Source: Candidatus Aegiribacteria sp.
GTDB taxonomy: Bacteria > Fermentibacterota > Fermentibacteria > Fermentibacterales > JCC-6
Reading direction: 5' to 3'
NCBI GenBank assembly: GCA_030638185.1
Contig: DAOWFD010000419.1
Span: 1 to 5,811 of the forward strand
Length of the DNA stretch: 5,811 nt
The position numbers and the translations under genes were made by a program. Shown piece after piece: positions 1 to 4,730 of the stretch; the first letter of the stretch is position 1, and every line of letters begins with the position of its first letter. The notes under the pieces were generated by a model, which saw only the letters and a program-made list of their open reading frames with translations, had not been told where the DNA came from and made no database searches.

Positions 1-462
1 AACGGACATACCTGAAACTCCGCCACCTATTACTGCTACCTTGGGGTTGCAGACGATGCTCGTCTTCTGAAGAGGGTTATGGCGGCTGGTCCTGTTTATG
101 GCACCTGTTACAAGTCTGAGAGCTTTTTCTGTTGCGGATTTTCTGTCGGGTGTTACCCATGCTACCTGCTCACGAATGTTCGCCATCTGCATCATGAAGG
201 GGTTGAGTCCGGCCGTCTCGCAGACTTTCATGAAGGTTACCTCGTGCTCGCGCGGAGAACATGCTGCTATGACTACTCTTTCAAGTTTATTTTCCGTGAT
301 TTTAGACGCCAGGTATTTCTTCCCGTCGGGTGAGCATAGTAAATTATGAGTTTCCGCGAGTACAACACCCTCGATTGTCGAAACCTCTTCAGCGATCTTC
401 TCGATATCTATCCTGTCGCCGATATTAGGACCGCAGCTGCAGACGAAAACTCCCGTTCTCAT
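1..462 (-). CDS. hdrA: Heterodisulfide reductase subunit A (HdrA) homologue, N-terminal 154 residues; runs off the left edge
   Basis: Translating the minus strand from the ATG at 462 gives 154 residues with no stop; the C-terminal part lies outside the window. The start reads MRTGVFVCSCGPNIG, typical of the HdrA N-terminal domain. It is followed by Cys43 (LLCSPDG), the family signature VVIAACSPREHE around Cys68, and GLNPFMMQMANIREQVAW at 85-102. A dinucleotide-binding motif (VAVIGGGVSG, 142-151) then opens the FAD domain. In characterised HdrA proteins this N-terminal domain precedes a thioredoxin-reductase-like FAD domain and ferredoxin inserts, and the FAD can bifurcate electrons. The ATG overlaps the stop of the upstream flavoprotein gene (ATGA, bases 459-462). 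A purine-rich site, AGGGGAGGG, lies just before it, so translational coupling is likely. Family assignment is strong. The partner complex and electron acceptor cannot be told. Confidence 0.93.
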   Translation of the reverse strand, partial: MRTGVFVCSCGPNIGDRIDIEKIAEEVSTIEGVVLAETHNLLCSPDGKKYLASKITENKLERVVIAACSPREHEVTFMKVCETAGLNPFMMQMANIREQVAWVTPDRKSATEKALRLVTGAINRTSRHNPLQKTSIVCNPKVAVIGGGVSGMSV

Positions 463-1739
463 TTCCCTCCCCTGTTAGCATCCGCCAGCACCCTGCCGAC
501 CGCGGCGGCAGCTTCGGTAACCGAAGATGCTATGTCCAGAGGGCCACCGGTGCATCCTGCGGCGAATACACCCGGAACAGTGGTCATTACTGATGAAAGC
601 TCAGGGTCAGGGCTTGTGGCGAATCCATCATCGCTGCACTCAATGCCAAGCAACTCGATGAATTTGGAAGTTCCAGTTGAAGGCAGCATTGATGTACCGA
701 GTACGAGCAGGTCAGCTTTCGCCGAGAAGTTGCCTTCAGCCGTGCTGCAGGTAATACTCAGGCTTTTACCGTCACTGACGGTACTTACCTCGGGGGTCTG
801 AGTGTAAAGAACCACATCAGCTTCCACATTTTTCCAGCTCAGATGGTATCTGTCCTCAAGAGCGTCGGGTGAGTATGAAGCATCAAGAAATACCACAGGT
901 CGAATATCCGGGAGCTTTTCATTCAGGTAATGAAGGAATTTAAGAGAGTACATTGTATTGATATTCGAGTAACTGCCTGTGCCGCATGGGTGGACAATTA
1001 TCGCAGCGGACTCAGGTTTCAGCCCATCCTTTGTTACCAGTTCCCCGGATGTGGGTCCGTTTGAGGAATAGTACCGCTCGAATTCCGATGCGGTGAAAAC
1101 CCCGGGACAAATCCCCCATTGGAATTTCTCGAACCCCTCTCCCTGGGAAGGTTGAAAGCCTGTAGACAGTATGATATCTGATACGGTTATCTCGAACTGC
1201 GAATCCTCTTCGGAATAATCTACCGCTGCGAAAACACACGCTTCAGCGCACAGGCTGCAGTTTTCATCACCGTTCCACCTGAGGCAGTGTTCCCTGTCTA
1301 TCCAGGGGACATTTGGAAGGGCTCCAGCGCAGGGAACGGAGATGGCCTTTCTTTTCGAGAGGTTCTCTTCGAATTCATTGTTGATCTCGACCGGGCATGC
1401 ATTCCAGCATTCAGCGCAACCGATGCATGCCACGGGGTCTACACATGAAGCCCTCTTACTTATCTTTATACGGAAGTCACCGATTGAACCTTCAATAGAG
1501 AGTATATCCCCCAGTGTAACTACATTTATGAGATCGTTCCTGAGAACGTCCTGCTGCATGGGTGAGACCATGCAGGTTGCGCATTCCATTGCGGGGAATA
1601 TATCCTCGCACCGGATGAGCCTGCCGCCTATTACGGAGGAGTTCTCGACCAGATGAACATGCCTTCCGGCCAAGGCGAGAAGGAGGGATGCCTTCATTCC
1701 AGTGACACCGGCCCCTATGACAAGGACGTCGGCAGCCAC
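459..1739 (-). CDS. Short HdrA/QmoA-like FAD and iron-sulfur flavoprotein (426 aa)
   Basis: This HdrA-family flavoprotein lacks the usual N-terminal domain and begins directly with the FAD motif VLVIGAGVTG (5-14). The HdrA-type motif ECATCMVSP follows (Cys53, Cys56). Two ferredoxin-like Cys sets come next: C105-x2-C108-x2-C111-x3-C115-P, then C152-x8-C161-x2-C164-x3-C168. The family stretch NEFEENLSKRKAI lies at 121-133. A C-terminal FAD-contact motif GVFAAGCTGGPLDIASSV is at 390-407. Length and layout resemble QmoA, the HdrA-like subunit of the quinone-interacting complex of sulfate reducers, but a standalone HdrA paralogue is equally possible. The region usually holding a CSxxCC motif before MYALK reads HPCGTGSYSNINTMYSLK (250-267), so that cysteine cluster is lost. 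Translation starts at GTG, sharing one base with the MvhD stop (TAGTG), with a purine-rich AGGAAAGGAA about 10 bases upstream. The product is probably cytoplasmic and complexed with the MvhD and full HdrA neighbours. Confidence 0.92.
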   Translation of the reverse strand: MAADVLVIGAGVTGMKASLLLALAGRHVHLVENSSVIGGRLIRCEDIFPAMECATCMVSPMQQDVLRNDLINVVTLGDILSIEGSIGDFRIKISKRASCVDPVACIGCAECWNACPVEINNEFEENLSKRKAISVPCAGALPNVPWIDREHCLRWNGDENCSLCAEACVFAAVDYSEEDSQFEITVSDIILSTGFQPSQGEGFEKFQWGICPGVFTASEFERYYSSNGPTSGELVTKDGLKPESAAIIVHPCGTGSYSNINTMYSLKFLHYLNEKLPDIRPVVFLDASYSPDALEDRYHLSWKNVEADVVLYTQTPEVSTVSDGKSLSITCSTAEGNFSAKADLLVLGTSMLPSTGTSKFIELLGIECSDDGFATSPDPELSSVMTTVPGVFAAGCTGGPLDIASSVTEAAAAVGRVLADANRGGK

Positions 1740-2161
1740 TACAGAAGGGTTTCCTTTCCTGTTGGATTCGGCCCCATCTTCCTTATATTCTCTGTGAACT
1801 CTTCCACGACCTGCTGAAACCGGGCTCCCTCAGAGGCGGAAATCCAGGAGAGACGGAGCCTGTCAGCTTCAAGTCCCAGGCTTTCGACAACCTTCTTCAG
1901 TACCGCAAATCTCCGCCTTGCATAATAATTTCCCTTGTCGTAGTGGCAGTCGCCCGGGTGACACCCGGCGATAAGCACGCCGTCCGCACCGCGTAGGAAG
2001 GCATCCGTCACCATTTCAGGGTCAACTCTGCTGGAACACATGACCTTTATTGGAACCAGATTCGGGGGCATTTTCAGCCTGCTTGTACCGGCAAGGTCTG
2101 CTCCCGCATAGGAGCACCAGTTGCAGAGAAACCCTATGATGCGTGGCTCGAAATCTTCCAT
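1739..2161 (-). CDS. mvhD: MvhD-type [2Fe-2S] electron-transfer protein (hydrogenase iron-sulfur subunit family)
   Basis: The 140-residue product is a near-textbook MvhD-family protein. It has GFLCNWCSYAGADLAGTSR at 10-28 (Cys13, Cys16), CSSRVDP at 42-48 (Cys42) and AGCHPGDCHY at 65-74 (Cys67, Cys72). The family binds a [2Fe-2S] cluster. In methanogens it links the MvhAG hydrogenase to HdrA, and elsewhere it occurs fused to or beside HdrA as an electron adaptor, for example at the C-terminus of QmoB. No hydrogenase subunit is visible here, so the donor is unknown. It lies 19 bases after the TusA gene and shares one base with the next flavoprotein start. The intervening CAGCCGGGCAGTTACAATA carries no convincing Shine-Dalgarno site, so the gene may depend on coupling to TusA translation. 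The conserved domain begins within ten residues of the ATG, so the start is well fixed. The pairing with two HdrA-type genes is strong evidence that they act in one complex. Confidence 0.95.
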   Translation of the reverse strand: MEDFEPRIIGFLCNWCSYAGADLAGTSRLKMPPNLVPIKVMCSSRVDPEMVTDAFLRGADGVLIAGCHPGDCHYDKGNYYARRRFAVLKKVVESLGLEADRLRLSWISASEGARFQQVVEEFTENIRKMGPNPTGKETLL

Positions 2162-2180
2162 TATTGTAACTGCCCGGCTG

Positions 2181-2405
2181 TTAGAACTGGACCTGTGCTT
2201 TGTGCTTGCCGTCTCCTTCAGTGGCGCAGAACAGAAGGGTCTTCCCGGTTCTTTCGCACCATGCCTTTATGTCAACGGGGAAAGAGGGGCAGTCCGCGAG
2301 AACCTCCAGCATGTCGCCCGGCTGCAGCTCTTTGGCCTTTATAGCTATTTGTAGTATCGGCTGGGGGCATTTCAGTCCAAGTGTGTCAAGTATAATAGAA
2401 GCCAT
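2181..2405 (-). CDS. tusA: TusA-family sulfur carrier protein
   Basis: The 74-residue product matches the TusA/SirA family in length and motif. LDTLGLKCPQPILQ (6-19) contains the CPxP motif, with Cys13 as the predicted persulfide-carrying residue. A second conserved stretch, ADCPSFPVDIKAWCERTG (37-54), contributes Cys39 and Cys50; Cys60 follows. TusA proteins accept sulfane sulfur on the CPxP cysteine and hand it to partners, in tRNA thiolation in some bacteria and in dissimilatory sulfur metabolism in others. Placement between a DsrE-like protein and HdrA-type genes favours the second role here; that is inference. The start has AAAGGA eight bases upstream. This ribosome site partly lies in the extended left arm of the palindrome at 2417-2494, so mRNA folding could affect TusA translation. 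The family call is firm; the gene symbol denotes the family rather than proven orthology with E. coli TusA. Confidence 0.93.
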   Translation of the reverse strand: MASIILDTLGLKCPQPILQIAIKAKELQPGDMLEVLADCPSFPVDIKAWCERTGKTLLFCATEGDGKHKAQVQF

Positions 2406-2416
2406 TTTATGATTCC

Positions 2417-2494
2417 TTTCGTGTTAGTGTCATGTCGAGTGCCAAATGGCGCAAGATTGCGTCAGTTGGTGCTTGATGTGACACTAGAATGAGA
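2417..2494. repeat. Long imperfect inverted repeat (hairpin) between the DsrE-like and TusA genes
   Basis: The core spans 2425-2486. The outer arms TAGTGTCA and TGACACTA match perfectly over 8 bp, and the full 30-base arms match at 23 of 30 positions around a two-base centre (2455-2456). Six of the seven core differences are G-T oppositions on the plus strand, so plus-strand RNA would pair at 29 of 30 positions, though the innermost one or two pairs must open as a loop. The arms extend to 2417 and 2494 with three more wobbles and one mismatch. The DsrE-like stop codon (2484-2486) lies inside the right arm, and the TusA ribosome site touches the left arm. No clear target-site duplication flanks it. 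It could be a processing or attenuation hairpin in the operon mRNA, a small palindromic mobile element, or part of an antisense RNA. The sequence alone does not decide. Confidence 0.8.
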
Positions 2495-2837
2495 ATGTTG
2501 TTTTCGCGTCTTGAATATCGGCCATGAAGGTAGTTGCTCCACCTATATCGATATCGTCCCTCAGGTCTTCAGCGGTTACATCATGGGCTTCCAGTCCCAG
2601 TTCGCAGAGCATCATGCGGCCGCCGAGAGCCATTACTCCCTCAAGAAGATCCTTCATATCAGGCATACCTTTTCCAGTCATGCTTTCCAGGTAGCCTGGT
2701 TTCAGGGCTGGAACCGCTGCCGGTGTGAAGAAAATTACTACATCATCGCCTGATGCAACGGCTGAGGAAGCAAGTACGAACGCAGGATATATGTTGGAGT
2801 TTTCACATCCGTTACAGATGAAAGCTACTTTTCCCAT
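2484..2837 (-). CDS. DsrE/DsrF-like family protein (117 aa), probable sulfur relay partner
   Basis: The product begins MGKVAFICNGCENSN and shows the small alpha/beta DsrE-like fold pattern. VVIFFTPAAVPALKPG (33-48) is typical of the family. GGRMMLCELGLEAHDVT (72-88) places a conserved cysteine at residue 78, equivalent to the active cysteine of DsrE/TusD-type proteins. The closing IGGATTFMADIQDAKTTFSF (98-117) is also typical. Cys8 and Cys11 are additional candidates for thiol chemistry. DsrE-like proteins exchange sulfur with TusA-type carriers, and a TusA gene follows directly. The reading frame is open further upstream to 2960, but AAGGAG eight bases before the ATG at 2837 and the position of the first beta strand fix this start. 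The start overlaps the end of the ArsR-family gene by 26 bases, and the stop codon lies within the palindrome that follows. Family is confident; it could be closer to DsrE2 or to generic DsrE-like proteins, and the substrate is unknown. Confidence 0.9.
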   Translation of the reverse strand: MGKVAFICNGCENSNIYPAFVLASSAVASGDDVVIFFTPAAVPALKPGYLESMTGKGMPDMKDLLEGVMALGGRMMLCELGLEAHDVTAEDLRDDIDIGGATTFMADIQDAKTTFSF

Positions 2838-3051
2838 TAATGATTCTCCTTCCGGGGATATTTCCCCTGTGTGTAAGGTGCTGGGATATGTTAGGCTGTC
2901 TGACATCGAGTATCTCATGTATGGCCGTAAAACATCTGGGATTCCTGAGCAACTCATCAATTATCATAATTCTAACAGGATGCGCCATGGCTTTGAGTAC
3001 TTCAGTATTCGTATCGAAACGGATCTGGTCAGATTTGTTATCAGGCGTCAT
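2812..3051 (-). CDS. Short ArsR-family winged-helix transcriptional regulator (79 aa)
   Basis: The opening is typical of ArsR repressors: EVLKAMAHPVRIMIIDELL (17-35), then NPRCFTAIHEIL (37-48) and the recognition helix VRQPNISQHL (50-59). After this the protein is short. THRGNIPGRRIINGKSSFHL can be aligned to the usual wing (G-I-x-x-x-RR-x-G-K-x-x-F-x-L), but about three residues before the wing and the C-terminal helix are missing. The only cysteine, Cys40, aligns near the first Cys of the ELCVCDL metal site of classical ArsR; the second is absent, so arsenite sensing is not supported. The ATG at 3051 is chosen because the promoter lies at 3095-3123, which excludes the in-frame ATG at 3138. 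Its ribosome site is poor (GGTGA almost touching the ATG). Palindromes upstream suggest autoregulation and control of the sulfur genes that follow. It may be a naturally short repressor or a partly degraded one. Confidence 0.8.
   Translation of the reverse strand: MTPDNKSDQIRFDTNTEVLKAMAHPVRIMIIDELLRNPRCFTAIHEILDVRQPNISQHLTHRGNIPGRRIINGKSSFHL
2846..2851 (-). promoter_or_regulatory. Ribosome binding site of the DsrE-like gene
   Basis: The minus strand reads AAGGAG with an eight-base spacer to the ATG at 2837. This is the best Shine-Dalgarno match near any candidate start in this frame, so it decides the 117-residue DsrE-like product over the 158-residue open frame. The site lies within the last codons of the ArsR-family gene, which constrains that protein's C-terminal sequence. 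Confidence 0.85.
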
Positions 3052-3071
3052 TTCACCGTTTCTATGATAAA

Positions 3072-3091
3072 ATATTCTAATATTCGAATAT
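3072..3091. promoter_or_regulatory. Probable ArsR-type operator: ATATTC-N8-GAATAT
   Basis: The arms ATATTC (3072-3077) and GAATAT (3086-3091) are perfect inverted repeats with an eight-base spacer. A nested perfect 12-bp palindrome, ATATTCGAATAT, lies at 3080-3091. The site falls between the -10 box and the regulator's start codon, over the expected transcription start, an ideal place for repression. As I recall, the sulfide/persulfide-responsive ArsR-type regulator SqrR binds ATTC-N8-GAAT sites, and this matches that pattern exactly. That link is from memory and should be verified. Confidence 0.65.
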
Positions 3092-3105
3092 GGAATCGTA
3101 TTCCA
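3091..3105. promoter_or_regulatory. Inverted repeat covering the -10 box: TGGAAT-N3-ATTCCA
   Basis: Perfect six-base arms at 3091-3096 and 3100-3105 flank three bases. The repeat covers the predicted -10 hexamer (3095-3100) and abuts the 3072-3091 palindrome. It shares the GAAT/ATTC core, so it may be a second operator half or an alternative regulator site. Function is inferred from position only. Confidence 0.5.
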
Positions 3106-3123
3106 ATTACATGCTTCTGTCAA
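3095..3123 (-). promoter_or_regulatory. Sigma70-type promoter of the ArsR-dsrE-tusA-mvhD-hdrA operon
   Basis: On the minus strand, TTGACA (3123-3118, a perfect -35 consensus) is followed by exactly 17 bases and then TACGAT (3100-3095, four of six matches to TATAAT). Transcription would start near 3088, giving a 5' leader of roughly 37 bases before the ATG at 3051. An A-rich tract (AGAAAAAAA, near 3140-3150) lies upstream and could act as an UP-like element. The core overlaps several inverted repeats. No equally good promoter was seen further down the gene set. Confidence 0.75.
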
Positions 3124-3136
3124 GTTCCATTGGAAC
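3124..3136. promoter_or_regulatory. Palindrome GTTCCA-T-TGGAAC just upstream of the -35 box
   Basis: A 13-bp palindrome with perfect six-base arms directly abuts the -35 hexamer on its upstream side. It shares the TTCCA/TGGAA core with the inverted repeat over the -10 box, which hints that the same protein binds both, flanking the promoter. In the plus sense a run of seven T residues follows, but the one-base centre makes an RNA terminator unlikely. Confidence 0.45.
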
Positions 3137-3217
3137 AACTGTTTTTTTCTCTTTCCGCAGCAGGTTCGGTGCCAAGGACGCTAACCTATCCTTCCCGAGT
3201 TCAGAGTTCGTCAGAGG

Positions 3218-3236
3218 GGATCAGGTCTTCTGATCC
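3218..3236. terminator. Hairpin at the end of the diguanylate cyclase gene (weak terminator candidate)
   Basis: GGATCAG and CTGATCC form a perfect 7-bp stem around a five-base loop, with the GGDEF gene's stop codon (3221-3223) inside. On the minus strand it is not followed by a T tract (CCTCTGACGAA comes next), so a classical intrinsic terminator is not supported. It may slow transcription or protect the mRNA end before the separate promoter downstream. Confidence 0.3.
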
Positions 3237-4576
3237 TTCCTGCGCAGTATGTCATCTTCGCTGATAGATTTTCTTCTTTTATTCTTGTCTTCGTACATGA
3301 GAGAATCGGCGCAGTTGAGAAGCAACCCGATTTGAGTCTGATAACACAGTACAGTGGAATAATAACCTATGCTGAGGGACAGCGTGAAAGAAAGTGGTTT
3401 ACTCCTGAGGGTTTCTTCGAGCTGTCTGTCTATTCTATCCCTGATGGATTCTGCGGTGAGCCCCGTGGTATCAAGGAAAAGTACCACGAATTCATCCCCG
3501 CCCAGTCTGGCTATTATGTCCGAATCTCTGAAGCTGCTCCTCAGTATTCTTGCAGTAGTTTCAAGAGCTTTGTCACCCTCCGAATGGCCCAGTTCATCGT
3601 TTATCAGCTTAAGGTAGTCCAAGTCAACGTAAAGAAGGCCGATTTCCGGCTGTTTCCGAAGGGAGGAATCAAGCAGCTGCTTGCCCAGGGTCATGAAACC
3701 TCGCCGATTGTAAAGGCCGGTAAGGCTGTCGCGGAGGGAAAGCTCCGTGAGCCTTTTTTCCAGACGGACGCGCTTGGTGATATCCAGAAATGAAAGGATG
3801 TAGCATGGATCTTCATCATCGGTATCCACGGTCATAGCCGTAGCATATGCCATAAAGGTCGTGCTGTCCCTGCGCTGGCATTCTATCTCGTCATCCCACT
3901 GACCTCTTTCTTCAATACATTCCTTCAGGTTTTCAAAGTCACCAATGTACGGAAGAAGATCCGATATATCCAGACGCAGCATATCCGTTCTACTGTACCT
4001 CCAGTAGTTGAGAGCTTCCGCATTTGCGTAGTCGATCTTCCAGGAGCTGTTAGTTATGATCATGGCACTGAGAGCACTTTCCAGAGCACTGTTCTTTTTG
4101 ATCATATCATCCTGGTGGCGTTTTCTTTCGGAGGTGTCCCTGAAGGTCAGAAGGATGGCGCTGAGGCCGTTGCTGTTCATGAGGCTGATGGTCATATCCA
4201 TTGATCTGAAGGAATCGTCATAGCACTTCAATTTCTGATCAAGAAATACTCCGTCAACGATTTCAGGAATGCCTTCTTTCAGGCGCAGGTGGCCGGCCAT
4301 CTTCTCATCCGGAAGGATCTTGGTCAGTTTCTTACCGATCAGATTCGAGCGTTCGTAACCAAGCACAGCTTCAGCGGTATCGCTGATCCTTAGTATTTTA
4401 CCTGTATGAGCATCAATAACCACAAGGATATCAACCGCGTTCCTGAATACAATCTCAAGGCTTTTAAGTTTGCGGTATAGCTCTGCGTTCCTCTTCTTAA
4501 GGTCTGCAACAGTATCACCATTATCATCATGTTTCCCGTTCTGTAACCCGTCTTCGAAGCTGGATGCCATTTCCAA
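3221..4576 (-). CDS. Sensor diguanylate cyclase with two PAS-like domains and a GGDEF domain
   Basis: The 451-residue product makes the second messenger c-di-GMP from two GTP. After a short charged helix (about 22-42), a PAS domain (about 44-150, with VVIDAHTGKILRISDTAEAVLGY) and a second PAS-like region (about 165-270, ending in DITKR) precede the catalytic domain. That domain begins with DSLTGLYNRRGF (283-294). It has the metal and substrate residues in DLDYLKLINDELGHSEGD (318-335) and an intact GGDEF at 359-363. RDSD (350-353), five residues before GGDEF, is the product-inhibition I-site, so activity and feedback control are both predicted. No membrane segment or signal peptide is seen, so it is cytosolic. 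The start is set at TTG (4576), because AGGAG lies seven bases upstream. The ATG at 4570 is the alternative, with a long 13-base spacer. The open frame to 4606 has no ribosome site. What the PAS domains sense is unknown. The downstream sulfur operon has its own promoter, so the link is only proximity. Confidence 0.95.
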   Translation of the reverse strand: MEMASSFEDGLQNGKHDDNGDTVADLKKRNAELYRKLKSLEIVFRNAVDILVVIDAHTGKILRISDTAEAVLGYERSNLIGKKLTKILPDEKMAGHLRLKEGIPEIVDGVFLDQKLKCYDDSFRSMDMTISLMNSNGLSAILLTFRDTSERKRHQDDMIKKNSALESALSAMIITNSSWKIDYANAEALNYWRYSRTDMLRLDISDLLPYIGDFENLKECIEERGQWDDEIECQRRDSTTFMAYATAMTVDTDDEDPCYILSFLDITKRVRLEKRLTELSLRDSLTGLYNRRGFMTLGKQLLDSSLRKQPEIGLLYVDLDYLKLINDELGHSEGDKALETTARILRSSFRDSDIIARLGGDEFVVLFLDTTGLTAESIRDRIDRQLEETLRSKPLSFTLSLSIGYYSTVLCYQTQIGLLLNCADSLMYEDKNKRRKSISEDDILRRKDQKT

Positions 4577-4730
4577 TTTGAATCTCCTGTTCCAGACTAT
4601 GAACAAGTAAAATAATCAATTCTGTGTGGAAGGGGAGTAGCTCCATTTTTCAGTTCAACTGCAGAAGATTGTGGTTCTGTGAGAACATAAGGAAACTGGA
4701 TTTCTTGCCATATACATGGATTTTAAATTA
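4577..4730. other. Intergenic region between the glycosyltransferase and the diguanylate cyclase
   Basis: No gene is seen here. It holds the AGGAG ribosome site of the cyclase (4584-4588). It also has an 11-bp palindrome CAGTT-C-AACTG (4651-4661), a small GGAG-TAG-CTCC repeat (4634-4644) and CCAT-ATAC-ATGG (4708-4719). No convincing promoter or terminator was found, although the cyclase presumably needs one. Composition changes across this gap, from AT-rich on the glycosyltransferase side to mixed on the cyclase side. Confidence 0.4.

Noticed and set aside
346..801. 151-residue plus-strand open frame
   Set aside because: It is antisense to well-supported HdrA-type genes, and its low-complexity Ser/Ala-rich product matches no family I recognise.
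2417..2494. CRISPR repeat or insertion-sequence end
   Set aside because: Only one copy is present, there are no spacers, transposase or clear target duplication in the window. It is reported as a palindrome of unknown origin.
2838..2960. N-terminal extension of the DsrE-like gene to 2960
   Set aside because: The extra residues do not resemble the family, they overlap the ArsR helix-turn-helix in another frame, and a strong AAGGAG site marks the ATG at 2837.
3052..3138. ArsR gene starting at the upstream ATG at 3138
   Set aside because: That start lies upstream of the -35 box and the extra residues are encoded by the promoter and palindromes. It would not be transcribed from this promoter.
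3124..3150. Plus-strand intrinsic terminator (palindrome then seven T)
   Set aside because: The palindrome has a one-base centre and is separated from the T run, and no plus-strand gene precedes it. A regulatory site for the minus-strand promoter fits better.
2725..3264. 179-residue plus-strand open frame
   Set aside because: It is the antisense shadow of the DsrE-like and ArsR genes and the promoter, with no recognisable domain or good ribosome site.
4634..4650. Small GGAG-TAG-CTCC hairpin followed by T residues as a terminator
   Set aside because: The stem is only four base pairs with a three-base loop, and its T run is on the plus strand where no gene ends.
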